The notes: generated by a model not told the origin, from the sequence alone. A DNA stretch of 64,000 nt from Sphingomonas radiodurans (GCF_020866845.1 NZ_CP086594.1:1178001-1242000), one strand, 5' to 3'. Counted from the first letter of the stretch, positions 7,723 to 16,794 are shown. A program made the numbers and translations.

Positions 7723-9987
7723 TCAAGCTTCGATGCGAACCGGCACGGCCTTGCTCGCCGGAGTCTTGGAAGCCTGATCGTGATGATGCAGCGCGATCAG
7801 CGGATTGAGTTCGGGGTAATAACCGACAATCGTCCCGTCGGGCAGATCGAACGGGATGATCTCCAAACCGCCGATCCGACGGACATGATCGTCGCCGGCA
7901 TCCCCGACCAGTGTCACGCGCTGCCCGGCCGACAGCCCGGCCCGTTTGATGTCTTGCGGGTTCATCAGCACAACGTCGCGCGTGCCCTCGATCCCGCGCA
8001 GCCGGTCGCTGTAGCCGTAGATCGTGGTGTTGAACTGGTCGTTTGATCGCACCGTAACCAGCCGGTAGCGTCCGTCGGCATCGGCCACGTTCGTCGCCGC
8101 CAGCATCTCCGGCGCGGTGAACTGCGCCTTGCCGGTCTTGGTTTTCCATACCCGCTCGCGCGCACTGTTGCCACGATAGAAGCCGCCCGGCTCGAACATA
8201 CGGGCGTTCATGTCGTGGAACTGCTCGTGATACGTCTCGGCGATCAGGTCACGCACCAGGCTGTAATCGCCCGTCCATTTCTTCCAATGCACCTTGGGAT
8301 TGGGCGGCAGCGTCGCCATCGCCATTCCGGCGACAATTGCTAGTTCCGACTTCAGATGCTCGCTGGCCGGGGTACGGTGGCCCAGTGAGCCGTGGATGTG
8401 ACTAAAACTGTCCTCGATCGTCACCGTCTGCGGCCCACCGGCCTGCATGTCCTCCTCGCTGCGGCCGAGACAGGGCAGCAGGTACGCGGTCTTGCCGTTG
8501 AACAGGTGGTTGCGGTTTAGCTTCGTTGCGATCTGCACCGTCAGGCGCATCCGCTCCCAGGCCGGCTCGATCCGCCCCTGATCGGGGACCGCACGCAGGA
8601 AATTGCCGCCGAGGCCGATGAACGCCTGCACCGTGTTGTCCAGGATGCCTTCGCACACGTCGACGGTGGTCGTCCCGGTGTCGCGCGGCGGCTCGAAGCC
8701 GAACTGCTCGGCAAGCTTGTCGAGCGGCACGAGTTCCGGCTTTTCGGAAATCCCGACCGTGCGCTGACCCTGGACATTGGAGTGACCGCGCACCGGGCAG
8801 ATCCCCGCTCCCTCGCGACCGATATGACCGCCCATCAGCAGCAGGTTAATCAGCATCGCGATGTTCTCGAAGCCATGGACGTGCTGCGTCAGGCCCATGC
8901 CATACACGCCGATGACGCGCTCCGCCGCGACGTAGACGCGGCCGGCTTCCTCGATGTCGGCGCGGCTCAGGCCGGATTCCTGTTCGATCCGATCCCACGT
9001 CGTCGCATCGGCCTTCGCGCGAAATTCCTCATAGCCGACGCAATGGTCGGCGATGAACGCGCGGTCGATCAGCGTGCCGCCGCGGCGCTCGTCCTCGGCG
9101 AACACGAACTTGCATAGGCCCATGATCGCGGCGATGTCGCCGCCAGCGCGCACCTGCAGATACTGGCAGCTGATCTCCGTTCCCTTGCCGGTGATCATCT
9201 GGGCCGGATTCTGCGGGCTGATAAATTCGATCAGGCCCTTTTCGCGGATCGGATTGAAGGTGACCACCTTGCAGCCCCGCTCGACCGCCTTCTGAAGCGG
9301 ATGCAGGAAGCGCGGGCTGTTGGTGCCGGTATTCTGGCCGAAGAAGAAGATCGCATCGCAATGTTCGAAATCGCCGAGCACGCATGTGCCAACCGATGAG
9401 CCGATCAACTCGGTCAGCGCGACCGAGGTGGTTTCGTGGCACATGTTCGAGCTGTCGGGCAGATTATTGTGCCCGTACAGCCGAGCAAACAGCGCATAAA
9501 GATACGAGGTTTCCAGGCTTGCCCGGCCCGATGCGTAGAAGATCGCCGACTTGGGATCGATCGCCTTCAGCTCCGTTCCGATCGCTGCGAACGCCTCTTC
9601 CCATTCACAGGGCAGATAATGGTCGGTGGCCGCGTCATAGCGCATCGGATGAGTAAGGCGCCCCTCATGTTCGAGATCATGGTCGCTCCATCCGCGCAAT
9701 TCGGTGACGCTATGCTTGGCGAAGAATTCGGGCGTGCAGCGATACCTGGTCAATTCCCACAAGGTCGCCTTTGCCCCGTTCTCGCAGAACTCGAACGCAT
9801 GCGGATGCTTCGGCTTGCCCCAGGCGCAGCTGGTGCACATGAACCCGCCGGCCTTGTTCTGGCGGCGCAACGTCTCGAACGCACCGGCCGATGGCCGTTC
9901 GCGCAGCGCCGTCTGCACCATGCCGCGCAACGAACCCCAACCGCCGGTCGGGCTGTCATATTCAACAGTTTCTCGTTCGTCCGTCAT
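7723..9987 (-). CDS. FdhF/YdeP-family molybdopterin oxidoreductase
   Basis: A 754-residue protein of the YdeP group of formate-dehydrogenase-alpha-like enzymes. The N-terminus has [20 protein letters not shown], the group's signature in place of the usual 4Fe-4S cysteine motif, followed by bis-MGD-binding segments such as [21 protein letters not shown] and a C-terminal molydopterin-dinucleotide domain ([15 protein letters not shown]). No Tat signal is present, so it is probably cytoplasmic. The reaction is undefined; E. coli YdeP contributes to acid resistance. No FdhD or small electron-transfer subunit adjoins it. The 220 bases between it and the broken hydrolase hold no credible gene. Confidence 0.9.
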   Translation of the reverse strand: MTDERETVEYDSPTGGWGSLRGMVQTALRERPSAGAFETLRRQNKAGGFMCTSCAWGKPKHPHAFEFCENGAKATLWELTRYRCTPEFFAKHSVTELRGWSDHDLEHEGRLTHPMRYDAATDHYLPCEWEEAFAAIGTELKAIDPKSAIFYASGRASLETSYLYALFARLYGHNNLPDSSNMCHETTSVALTELIGSSVGTCVLGDFEHCDAIFFFGQNTGTNSPRFLHPLQKAVERGCKVVTFNPIREKGLIEFISPQNPAQMITGKGTEISCQYLQVRAGGDIAAIMGLCKFVFAEDERRGGTLIDRAFIADHCVGYEEFRAKADATTWDRIEQESGLSRADIEEAGRVYVAAERVIGVYGMGLTQHVHGFENIAMLINLLLMGGHIGREGAGICPVRGHSNVQGQRTVGISEKPELVPLDKLAEQFGFEPPRDTGTTTVDVCEGILDNTVQAFIGLGGNFLRAVPDQGRIEPAWERMRLTVQIATKLNRNHLFNGKTAYLLPCLGRSEEDMQAGGPQTVTIEDSFSHIHGSLGHRTPASEHLKSELAIVAGMAMATLPPNPKVHWKKWTGDYSLVRDLIAETYHEQFHDMNARMFEPGGFYRGNSARERVWKTKTGKAQFTAPEMLAATNVADADGRYRLVTVRSNDQFNTTIYGYSDRLRGIEGTRDVVLMNPQDIKRAGLSAGQRVTLVGDAGDDHVRRIGGLEIIPFDLPDGTIVGYYPELNPLIALHHHDQASKTPASKAVPVRIEA

Positions 9988-10203
9988 GTGCTGTTCCGAT
10001 GCATTGGATCAAAAGGCCAAATGCCTGACGCCGTATATGTTCCGCGACGATGTGTGCCTCGTCGGTGAAACAATGCCGATAGCTCGCGGCTATCCGTCAG
10101 GTCACGGGCTCGCTCCCGCGACTACCCCGTAATCGCTGATCGCGCGCCGAGCCTTGACGCGCGCCGACACAAGCTCGACCTCCAAGTGCAACTCAGGAGA
10201 TGC

Positions 10204-10488
10204 ATGATGATCGAAGCACGGTGGAATGGAACGCTCATCGCGAGCAGTGACGATACCGTCATCGTCGAAGGCAACCATTACTTCCCCGCCGATGCCGTCG
10301 ATCCCGCGCTGCTGCGGCCAAGCAGCACGACGACCGTCTGCCCGTGGAAGGGAACGGCGCACTATCACCACCTTCACGTCGACGGCGCCGACAACCGCGA
10401 TGCCGCCTGGTACTATCCCGATCCGAAAGCCAAGGCGGAGAGCATCCGCGGTCGGATCGCCTTCTGGAAAGGCGTGAAGGTCGGCTGA
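10204..10488 (+). CDS. DUF427 domain protein
   Basis: A 94-residue protein consisting of one DUF427 domain. Conserved features are visible: EARWNGTLIASS, the NHYFPADAVD segment, CPWKGTAHYH and the closing AWYYPDPKAKAESIRGRIAFW. Members are small cytosolic beta-rich proteins of unknown biochemical role. A clear AGGAG lies eight bases before the tandem ATGs at 10204 and 10207; the frame upstream from 10186 is not needed. It is the only plus-strand gene in this stretch, divergent from the YdeP-type oxidoreductase across about 215 bases with no other recognisable gene. Confidence 0.9.
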   Translation: MMIEARWNGTLIASSDDTVIVEGNHYFPADAVDPALLRPSSTTTVCPWKGTAHYHHLHVDGADNRDAAWYYPDPKAKAESIRGRIAFWKGVKVG

Positions 10489-10503
10489 AGAGCGTCTAGC
10501 CGA

Positions 10504-11595
10504 TTATCTCACCGGCCAGTCGCGATATTCGAAGCCGTCGGTTCCGGCGGGGAGGGAAAAGACCATGCCGTCCTCGCCGACGGTTATCGTGCCGCCGAAG
10601 CGGCGCCGGGCGTCGCCGAGGAACGCGGCATACATCAGCCGCGAGGGCAGTTGCGGGATGACGTGACTGAACACGAGATGGCGCACGCCGGCCGCTTGCG
10701 CCTCGTCCGCCACCTGTTCGGGTGTGGCGTGGTACGTGAGGATATCGCGCGTGATCTTGGCAAGCCCCGGCTGATCGCGGCGATCGAGCGTCCTGGTCAT
10801 CGCGGCGGTGAGGCGTGGTTGCAGCGCCTCGTGCACCAGCAGATCGGCGCCACGGGCGTTGCGCACGATCGCGGGCGTTGCGCTGGTATCGCCGCTGAAC
10901 ACGATCGAGCGGCCCTTGTAGGTGAAACGATAGCCGATCGCCGGCTCGACTGGGCCGTGGTCGACGCGGAAAGCACTTACAGTGATCCCGTCGCCGGAGA
11001 AGACGGTGACGGGGGACCAATCGCCTGGTGGCGCAAGTGCGATGTCGTGCCCGATACCCCCCGCCCCTGACGGCGGCGCGATTGCCGGGCCGTGATGCGC
11101 GGTGCGAAAGCCCTGGTCGATGGCATAGGCACGGTTGAAGCCATCGACGACGCGCCGCGTTCCCGCCGGGCCGTATACCGGCAGCGGGCGCGTCGCGTTC
11201 GCGCCGGTCCACCGCAGCAGCATCGCTGGCGGCAATCCATCGATATGGTCCGAATGCAGATGCGTCAGGAAGACCGCTTCGACGCGCGCATTGGGGATCC
11301 GCATCAGCACCATGTTGCGTGCGCCGCCTTCGCCGGCATCGACCATGAACAGGTGACGACCGGCGATCACGACGCTGCACGGCCCGGCGCGCGTGGGATC
11401 GGGCAGCGGGGATCCCGATCCACATAGCGCGACGTGGAGACCATCCGGCAGACCCGCCGTGGCGTCGACCCCCGCGCGCATGTCCACCACGGTGGCACCG
11501 ATCTGCCGGCCGACCGCGCCAGGCAACGCTGCGAGCACAACGACCAGGACGACGGCGACCGCACCGCCGATCCAGCGCAATCGATGCCGCATCAT
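10504..11595 (-). CDS. metallo-beta-lactamase-fold hydrolase, membrane-anchored or exported
   Basis: A 363-residue protein with one N-terminal hydrophobic segment (about residues 8-26, possibly a signal peptide or anchor) and an MBL-fold domain of the RNase Z/arylsulfatase-like type. The zinc motif THLHSDHIDG gives His112, His114, Asp116 and His117; further ligands lie in DAGEGG, FSGDTS and the C-terminal FSHVIPQ. Export makes tRNA processing unlikely; related periplasmic members are alkyl/aryl sulfatases or phosphodiesterases, so the substrate is open. It is divergent from the sulfatase operon, and the shared gap contains an inverted repeat overlapping its -35 element. Confidence 0.85.
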   Translation of the reverse strand: MMRHRLRWIGGAVAVVLVVVLAALPGAVGRQIGATVVDMRAGVDATAGLPDGLHVALCGSGSPLPDPTRAGPCSVVIAGRHLFMVDAGEGGARNMVLMRIPNARVEAVFLTHLHSDHIDGLPPAMLLRWTGANATRPLPVYGPAGTRRVVDGFNRAYAIDQGFRTAHHGPAIAPPSGAGGIGHDIALAPPGDWSPVTVFSGDGITVSAFRVDHGPVEPAIGYRFTYKGRSIVFSGDTSATPAIVRNARGADLLVHEALQPRLTAAMTRTLDRRDQPGLAKITRDILTYHATPEQVADEAQAAGVRHLVFSHVIPQLPSRLMYAAFLGDARRRFGGTITVGEDGMVFSLPAGTDGFEYRDWPVR

Positions 11596-11619
11596 CCTCT
11601 CCTCGCCCCTGTCGGCGCA

Positions 11620-11647
11620 AGAATACCGAAATTATTGGCACGATCAA
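11620..11647 (-). promoter_or_regulatory. candidate sigma-70 promoter of the MBL hydrolase
   Basis: On the minus strand TTGATC (11647-11642) and TATTCT (11625-11620) are separated by 16 bases and end 24 bases before the ATG at 11595. Both hexamers are reasonable matches. Confidence 0.45.
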
Positions 11648-11652
11648 TGCCA
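11636..11652. promoter_or_regulatory. inverted repeat TGGCA-N7-TGCCA, candidate TetR operator
   Basis: The repeat lies in the gap between the divergent MBL hydrolase and the DUF4345-sulfatase-TetR operon. It covers the -35 of the hydrolase promoter and a possible plus-strand -35 (TTGGCA, 11635-11640). A TetR repressor encoded as the third gene of the operon is the obvious candidate ligand, but that link is positional. Confidence 0.35.
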
Positions 11653-11711
11653 TTACCTTGCATATCGGTGCACGTGGCGATAGTCAGGTGCCAACAACCG
11701 GAGGGGACGGC

Positions 11712-12086
11712 ATGACGACGGTTTGGCGAGGAGCCGTGGGGGTGGTCGCACTGCTCCTGATCGGGCTGGGGCTCGGTTTCCTGCTCGACCCCGCGGGATC
11801 GGCGCTGCGATTCTTCCTGTCTCCTCTGGGAACGCAGGGCATGGCTTCGCTGCGCGCGGACTTTACTGCCTTCTTCGTCGTCGGCGGGGCCTTCGCGCTC
11901 TATGGCGTGGCACGCGGGAACCGGCGTGCGCTGCTCGTCCCGATTGCGCTGGTCGGGGTGGCGCTGACCGGGCGGGCGGTCAGCCTGATCGCGGATGGCG
12001 CGCCGGCGACCGCCTTTCCGCCGATGGTGGTCGAGGCGCTGATGGTCACCCTGATGGCGCTCGCCTATCGCGGCATGCGCGCATGA
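11712..12086 (+). CDS. DUF4345 family membrane protein
   Basis: A 124-residue protein with four predicted membrane segments (about residues 6-26, 45-62, 70-90 and 101-117), matching the DUF4345 family of unknown function. The ATG at 11712 follows a strong GGAGGGG site, so the longer frame from 11658 is rejected. It is the first gene of a run of six on the plus strand: its TGA overlaps the ATG of the sulfatase (ATGA at 12083-12086). Position suggests a membrane helper for the sulfatase pathway, but nothing in the sequence defines this. Confidence 0.82.
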   Translation: MTTVWRGAVGVVALLLIGLGLGFLLDPAGSALRFFLSPLGTQGMASLRADFTAFFVVGGAFALYGVARGNRRALLVPIALVGVALTGRAVSLIADGAPATAFPPMVVEALMVTLMALAYRGMRA

Positions 12087-13732
12087 AACGCTGGCTCAAA
12101 ATCACGCTGGGCGGGGCCGCCGTGCTGGCCATCACCGGCATCGCGGCAAAGGATTATGTGCTGCTGCACCTGCCCGGCTGGCTGGCGCCGCGGGTGCATC
12201 CGTTCCGCGAGATCGCGTGGCAGCCAGGCCCCGCACGCGCGCCGCAGCCGGCGGATTGGGGGCCACCCAATATCGTTCTGATCGTCGCGGATGACCTTGG
12301 CTTCAACGACATAAGCTTCAACGGCGGTGGCGTGGCCAATGGCCTGCTGAAGACGCCCAACATCGATGCGCTGGGCGCCGAGGGCGCCACGTTCGCAAAC
12401 GGATATGCCGGCAACGCCACCTGCGCACCCTCGCGCGCGGCGCTGATGACCGGGCGATATCCGACGCGTTTCGGGTTCGAGTTCACACCGACCGATACTC
12501 GCTTCGCGCAGACCGTGTCGGGGTTCAGCACCGATTGGCAGTATAAGACGATCCTCGACCAGCACGCGGTCGATGCCGATCCGCCGTCGGACAGCAAGGG
12601 CGTGCCAGCGTCCGAGCGCACCATTGCCGAACTGCTGCGCACGGGCGGGTATCACACGATGCACCTCGGCAAATGGCATCTGGGCGGATCGCCCGGGATG
12701 CGGCCCGAGGACCAGGGCTTCGACGAGAGCCTGGGGTTCATCATCGGCGGCCAGATGTTCCTGCCCGAAAACGACGCCAATGTCGTCAACGCGAAGCAGG
12801 ATTTCGACCCGATCGACAAATACATCTGGGCGAACCTGCCGTTCAGCGTCCAATATAATGGCGGCGAGCGGTTCCATCCCGATCGCTACATGACCGATTA
12901 TCTGACGCACCAGGCGGTGCGCGCGATCGATGCGAACCGGAACCGGCCGTTCTTCCTCTATCTCGCCTATAATGCGCCGCATACGCCGCTGCAGGCGCTG
13001 AAAAGCGATTACGACGCGCTTGCCGCGATCACCGATCACCGCACGCGCACCTATGCCGCGATGATCCGCGCGCTGGATCGTGGCGTCGGGCAAGTGATGG
13101 CAGCGCTGAAGGCGCGCGGGCTGGACGAGAACACGCTGGTGATCTTCACCAGCGACAATGGCGGCGCGCATTACATCGGGCTACCGGACATCAACCAGCC
13201 GTATCGCGGCTGGAAGGCGAGCTTCTTCGAAGGCGGGATCAAGGTGCCGTTCTTCCTGCGTTGGCCCGCGAAGATCGCGCCCGCGACGCGGGTTGCCGGA
13301 ACGGTAAGCCACTTCGACATATTCGCCACCGCCGCCGGTGCAGCCGGAATCGCGGTGCCGGGCGACCGGCCGATCGATGGCATCGACCTTTCGCCAATCG
13401 TCGTCGCGCAAGGTGCGAGCGTGCCCCAGCGGCCGTTGTTCTGGCGCAGCGGCGCCTATCGCGTCGTGCGCGACGGCGACGCCAAGCTCCAGATGCTCGA
13501 CATTCCGCGCCAGTCGCTGCTGTACGACATGAACGAAGATCCGACCGAACAGCGCGATCTTTCGGCCGTGCGGCCCGACGAGGTACGCCGCCTGGCGGCT
13601 CTGATCGCGCAGCACGATGCCGCGCAGGCAAAGCCGGCCTGGCCGTCGCTGATCCGCTCCCCGATCGCGATCGATCGGCCGCTCGGCACCAAGCCGCGTG
13701 CCGGCGAAACCTATGCTTATTGGTCGAACTGA
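12083..13732 (+). CDS. type I (formylglycine-dependent) sulfatase, membrane-anchored
   Basis: A 549-residue arylsulfatase-family enzyme that hydrolyses sulfate esters. An N-terminal hydrophobic stretch (about residues 8-30) acts as signal or anchor and places the enzyme in the periplasm. The metal site begins at Asp70-Asp71 in VADDLGF; the modification motif CAPSR sits at residues 114-118 with Cys114 as the residue converted to formylglycine; HLGKWHLGG and FTSDNGG supply the other catalytic and calcium ligands. The two Cys-type hallmarks agree with a formylglycine-generating enzyme two genes downstream. Its start overlaps the preceding gene by four bases and its TGA overlaps the TetR ATG. The exact sulfate ester is unknown. 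Confidence 0.93.
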   Translation: MKRWLKITLGGAAVLAITGIAAKDYVLLHLPGWLAPRVHPFREIAWQPGPARAPQPADWGPPNIVLIVADDLGFNDISFNGGGVANGLLKTPNIDALGAEGATFANGYAGNATCAPSRAALMTGRYPTRFGFEFTPTDTRFAQTVSGFSTDWQYKTILDQHAVDADPPSDSKGVPASERTIAELLRTGGYHTMHLGKWHLGGSPGMRPEDQGFDESLGFIIGGQMFLPENDANVVNAKQDFDPIDKYIWANLPFSVQYNGGERFHPDRYMTDYLTHQAVRAIDANRNRPFFLYLAYNAPHTPLQALKSDYDALAAITDHRTRTYAAMIRALDRGVGQVMAALKARGLDENTLVIFTSDNGGAHYIGLPDINQPYRGWKASFFEGGIKVPFFLRWPAKIAPATRVAGTVSHFDIFATAAGAAGIAVPGDRPIDGIDLSPIVVAQGASVPQRPLFWRSGAYRVVRDGDAKLQMLDIPRQSLLYDMNEDPTEQRDLSAVRPDEVRRLAALIAQHDAAQAKPAWPSLIRSPIAIDRPLGTKPRAGETYAYWSN

Positions 13733-14298
13733 TGGTCGAGCGCCCCGATGGACGCCGCAAGCGATCCGAGGTCAGCCGCGAAAAGCTGATCGCGGCAATG
13801 ATCGACCTGGTCGGTGAGGGGCACGTGACGCCGAGCGCAGACCTGGTGGCGGACCGTGCCGGCGTAGGCTTGCGCACGGTGTTCCGCCACTTCGCCGACA
13901 TGGAGGCGCTGTACGTTGGCATGTCGGCGCAGCTCGCCGGACAATATGCCGGCTGGCTCGATCCCTTCACGGCATCGGACTGGCGCGGGCAGCTCAGCGA
14001 AATGATGATCCGGCGGGTCGACACCTACGAGCGGCTGATGCCGTACAAGCGCGCCGCCGACGCGCATCGCCACGCCTCCGCGACGATCCAGCGCAATCAC
14101 GCTGAGATACTGGCGACGATGCGCGAGCGGCTGCTTGCCCTGCTCCCCAGCGCCATCGCGCAAGATGTCGTACGCCGCGAGACGATCGACCTGATGCTGA
14201 GTTTCGAGACGTGGCAGCGGCTGCGCGTCGACCAGCAGCTTCCGGCAGCGACGGCACGCGCGGTGGTGGCGGCGGCCATCGCGGGGCTCACGGCGTGA
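13732..14298 (+). CDS. TetR-family transcriptional regulator
   Basis: A 188-residue regulator with an N-terminal helix-turn-helix (about residues 12-55: SREKLIAAMIDLVGEG, then DRAGVGLRTVFRHF) and an unclassified helical ligand domain. The ATG shares one base with the sulfatase stop (TGATG at 13730-13734), and its own stop overlaps the GTG of the next gene. A repressor inside the operon it presumably controls would give feedback. The likely operator is the inverted repeat at 11636-11652. The ligand is probably a pathway substrate or product, which cannot be read from sequence. Confidence 0.88.
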   Translation: MVERPDGRRKRSEVSREKLIAAMIDLVGEGHVTPSADLVADRAGVGLRTVFRHFADMEALYVGMSAQLAGQYAGWLDPFTASDWRGQLSEMMIRRVDTYERLMPYKRAADAHRHASATIQRNHAEILATMRERLLALLPSAIAQDVVRRETIDLMLSFETWQRLRVDQQLPAATARAVVAAAIAGLTA

Positions 14299-15188
14299 GG
14301 GGGCTGGTCGTGGCATTGCTGCTCACCGGCTGCAGCACCGCGGCGGCGCCGGTCGCGCCGGTGTGCGCGGTAGTCCGCGAAGGCGACATGGTGTGGATCC
14401 CGGCGGGAGACACGGTGATGGGGGCGGACGCCCGCTATTCGGAGGAAGGCCCGCCAAAGCGTGTGTCGGTCGCCGGCTTCTGGCTGTCAACGCACGAGGT
14501 GACGACGGGCGAGTTCGCGCGCTTCGTCGCGGCGACCGGCTATCGCACCATCGCCGAACGTGCGCCGCCGGTGACGCCGCAGACTCCGCCCGAGATGCGC
14601 GTGCCCGGCTCCGCGGTGTTCGCGACGCCCGATGAACACGATTCGCGCTGGTGGCGCTGGCAGCCGGGCGCGCAATGGCGTCGACCGGAGGCGTCCACCA
14701 CCGCCAGTGCCGCTGAACCGGTGGTGCAAATCGCCTATCAGGACGCGCTTGCCTATGCGCGTTGGCGCGCCGTGGCGCTGCCGAGCGAGGCGCAATGGGA
14801 GCGGGCGGCGCGGCTGGGCGGCAGCGATCCCGAACATGCGCCGGCCGACAAGCCCGCGGTCGCCAACACGTGGCAGGGGCCGTTCCCGGCACGTGACCTG
14901 GCGGGTGACGGCTATGCCGGGCGCGCGCCGGTCGGCTGCTTCCCGCGCGATGCCGCGGGGCTGTTCGACATGATCGGCAATGTCTGGGAATGGACGAGCG
15001 ACACGCCCGACGCCGCCGGAACGCACGGCATCATCAAGGGCGGGTCGTACCTGTGCGCGGCGAATTACTGCGCGCGTTATCGCCCCGCCGCGCGGCAGTT
15101 CCAGGAACGCGGGCTGGGCACCGACCATATCGGCTTTCGCGTGATCGACCCGCATCGCCCGCCCCCATCGCAAGGATCAGCCCTATGA
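14295..15188 (+). CDS. formylglycine-generating enzyme (sulfatase-modifying factor), predicted lipoprotein
   Basis: A 297-residue FGE-sulfatase domain protein. It oxidises the sulfatase active-site Cys to formylglycine. Both catalytic cysteines of copper-dependent aerobic FGE are present, Cys254 and Cys259 in GGSYLCAANYCARYRPAAR, together with VWIPAGDTVMGAD, PSEAQWERAARLG and IGNVWEWTSD. Unusually, the N-terminus is a lipobox (ALLLTGCSTAA, Cys13), so the enzyme should be exported and lipid-anchored. I chose the GTG at 14295-14297 because it overlaps the TetR stop (GTGA) and begins this signal; longer frames run through the TetR gene. It must act on the sulfatase two genes upstream. Confidence 0.92.
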   Translation: MRGLVVALLLTGCSTAAAPVAPVCAVVREGDMVWIPAGDTVMGADARYSEEGPPKRVSVAGFWLSTHEVTTGEFARFVAATGYRTIAERAPPVTPQTPPEMRVPGSAVFATPDEHDSRWWRWQPGAQWRRPEASTTASAAEPVVQIAYQDALAYARWRAVALPSEAQWERAARLGGSDPEHAPADKPAVANTWQGPFPARDLAGDGYAGRAPVGCFPRDAAGLFDMIGNVWEWTSDTPDAAGTHGIIKGGSYLCAANYCARYRPAARQFQERGLGTDHIGFRVIDPHRPPPSQGSAL

Positions 15189-15844
15189 CGCTCGCCTTCG
15201 ACTGTTTCTGGTCGTTCCGCTCGCCATACAGCTACCTGCTGGTGCCGCGGCTGGCGGCGCTGGAGCGCGATTTCGACGTGCGGTGCGACATCCGCATCGT
15301 GCGCCCGATCGCGGTCCGCCAGCCCGAGTTCTTCTCGACCGGCGATCCGCTGTGGATCAGCTACCTGATGCGCGACACGGCACGCACCGCCGAGTATCTC
15401 GGCATGCCATATCGCTGGCCGCGCCCCGACCCGGTGGTGATGGATATGGCGACGCGCACGTATCCGGCCGAGCAGCCCTACATCCACCGGCTGAGCCGGC
15501 TGGGGCAACTCGCCAGCGAGCGCGGGCACGGTCTGGCGTTCATCGCGGCGGTCAGCAGCCTGATCTGGAACGGCCGGACCGACCAATGGCATCAGAGCGA
15601 GCATCTGGCGCAGGCTACGGCGACGGCCGGGCTCGATCTGGCTGATATGGACGAAGTGGTAACTCACGAGGGCGAGCGGCTCGCCGCAGCGATCGAGGCG
15701 AACGAAGCCGATCAGCGCGCGGCGGGTCATTATGGCGTGCCGCTGATGGCATTCGGCGGGGAGCCGTTCTTCGGGCAGGACCGGTTCGACCAGCTGGTCT
15801 GGCGGCTCGAGCAAGCCGGCCTTGCCGCGCGGCAGCACGGTTGA
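15185..15844 (+). CDS. DsbA-like / 2-hydroxychromene-2-carboxylate isomerase family protein
   Basis: A 219-residue thioredoxin-fold protein of the kappa-class GST/HCCA isomerase family. The N-terminus DCFWSFRSPYSYL contains the conserved Ser13 that binds glutathione in HCCA isomerase, in place of a CxxC motif; the C-terminal GVPLMAFGGEPFFGQDRF is the family's substrate-cap signature. Known members isomerise bicyclic aromatic intermediates in naphthalene catabolism. No naphthalene genes are nearby, so the substrate here is open. It overlaps the FGE stop (ATGA) and the next gene's ATG, and it belongs to the sulfatase operon. Confidence 0.85.
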   Translation: MTLAFDCFWSFRSPYSYLLVPRLAALERDFDVRCDIRIVRPIAVRQPEFFSTGDPLWISYLMRDTARTAEYLGMPYRWPRPDPVVMDMATRTYPAEQPYIHRLSRLGQLASERGHGLAFIAAVSSLIWNGRTDQWHQSEHLAQATATAGLDLADMDEVVTHEGERLAAAIEANEADQRAAGHYGVPLMAFGGEPFFGQDRFDQLVWRLEQAGLAARQHG

Positions 15845-16770
15845 TGGAGTTCCTGCGCACCCCGGACGATCGCTTCGTCGGCCTGCCGGACTATGACTTC
15901 GCGCCGCATTACGCCAACGTCGCCGATCCCGACGAGGGGACGCGGCTGCGGCTCCACTATCTCGACGAGGGGCCACGCGATGGCCCGCCGGTGCTGCTGA
16001 TGCACGGCGAGCCGACGTGGTGTTATCTCTACCGCCACTTCGTGCCGCGGCTTGTGGACTGCGGCTACCGCGTGCTCGCGCCGGACCTGATCGGGTTCGG
16101 CCGGTCGGACAAGCCGACACGCGCAGACGATTACTCCTACGCGCGCCATGTCGCGTGGATCCGTGACTGGATCGAACAGCTCGATCTCAGCGGCGTTACG
16201 CTGGCGTGCCAGGACTGGGGATCGCTCGTCGGCCTGCGGCTGGTCGCCGCTATGGAGCAGCGGTTTGCCGGCGTCGTGCTGTCCAACGGCGGCTTGCCCG
16301 AGGGAGGCCCGGCGCCGCGCGCCTTTGCCATCTGGCGCGCCTTTTCGCGTTTCAGTCCGGCCTTTCCGATCGGACGGATCGTCGCGGCGGGCACGCGGCG
16401 GCCGCTGACCGACGAAGAGCGTGCTGCCTATGACGCGCCATTTCCCGATCGACGCTTCAAAGCCGGCGCGCGGATCTTCCCGCAGCTCGTGCCGTTCGCG
16501 GGCAATCCGGCGATCCCCGATCAGATCGCCGCATGGCGCGTGCTCGATCGCTGGGACAAGCCGTTCCTGTGCTGCTTCGGCGACGCCGACCCGGTGACGC
16601 GCGGTGGCGAATCGCGATTCATCGGCCGCGTGCCGGGGACGCGCGGACGATCGCATCGATCGCTGCGCGGCGGCCACTTCATCCAGGAGGATGATCCCCA
16701 GGGGTTCGTGGACGCGATCCTGGAGATTGCGCAAACCGCAGCCGCCCACCCCATGAAAACAGCCTGTTAA
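15844..16770 (+). CDS. haloalkane dehalogenase (subfamily I type alpha/beta hydrolase)
   Basis: A 308-residue alpha/beta hydrolase that matches haloalkane dehalogenases of the DhlA/DhmA branch. Asp124 in CQDWGSLVG is the nucleophile and the next residue, Trp125, a halide-stabilising residue; HGEPTW carries the oxyanion region; FGDADPVT supplies the acid and GGHFIQED the catalytic His278. The reaction replaces a carbon-bound halogen with hydroxyl. The ATG at 15844 shares one base with the preceding stop. It ends the sulfatase operon, and its presence suggests that the operon's substrates are halogenated or xenobiotic. An epoxide hydrolase is less likely given Trp after the nucleophile. Confidence 0.85.
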   Translation: MEFLRTPDDRFVGLPDYDFAPHYANVADPDEGTRLRLHYLDEGPRDGPPVLLMHGEPTWCYLYRHFVPRLVDCGYRVLAPDLIGFGRSDKPTRADDYSYARHVAWIRDWIEQLDLSGVTLACQDWGSLVGLRLVAAMEQRFAGVVLSNGGLPEGGPAPRAFAIWRAFSRFSPAFPIGRIVAAGTRRPLTDEERAAYDAPFPDRRFKAGARIFPQLVPFAGNPAIPDQIAAWRVLDRWDKPFLCCFGDADPVTRGGESRFIGRVPGTRGRSHRSLRGGHFIQEDDPQGFVDAILEIAQTAAAHPMKTAC

Positions 16771-16794
16771 GAAGCGCGTGCGTACACTCGCGAG

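Noticed and set aside
12065..13171. Long minus-strand ORF inside the sulfatase
   Set aside because: No protein-like features; sulfatase motifs are unambiguous on the other strand.
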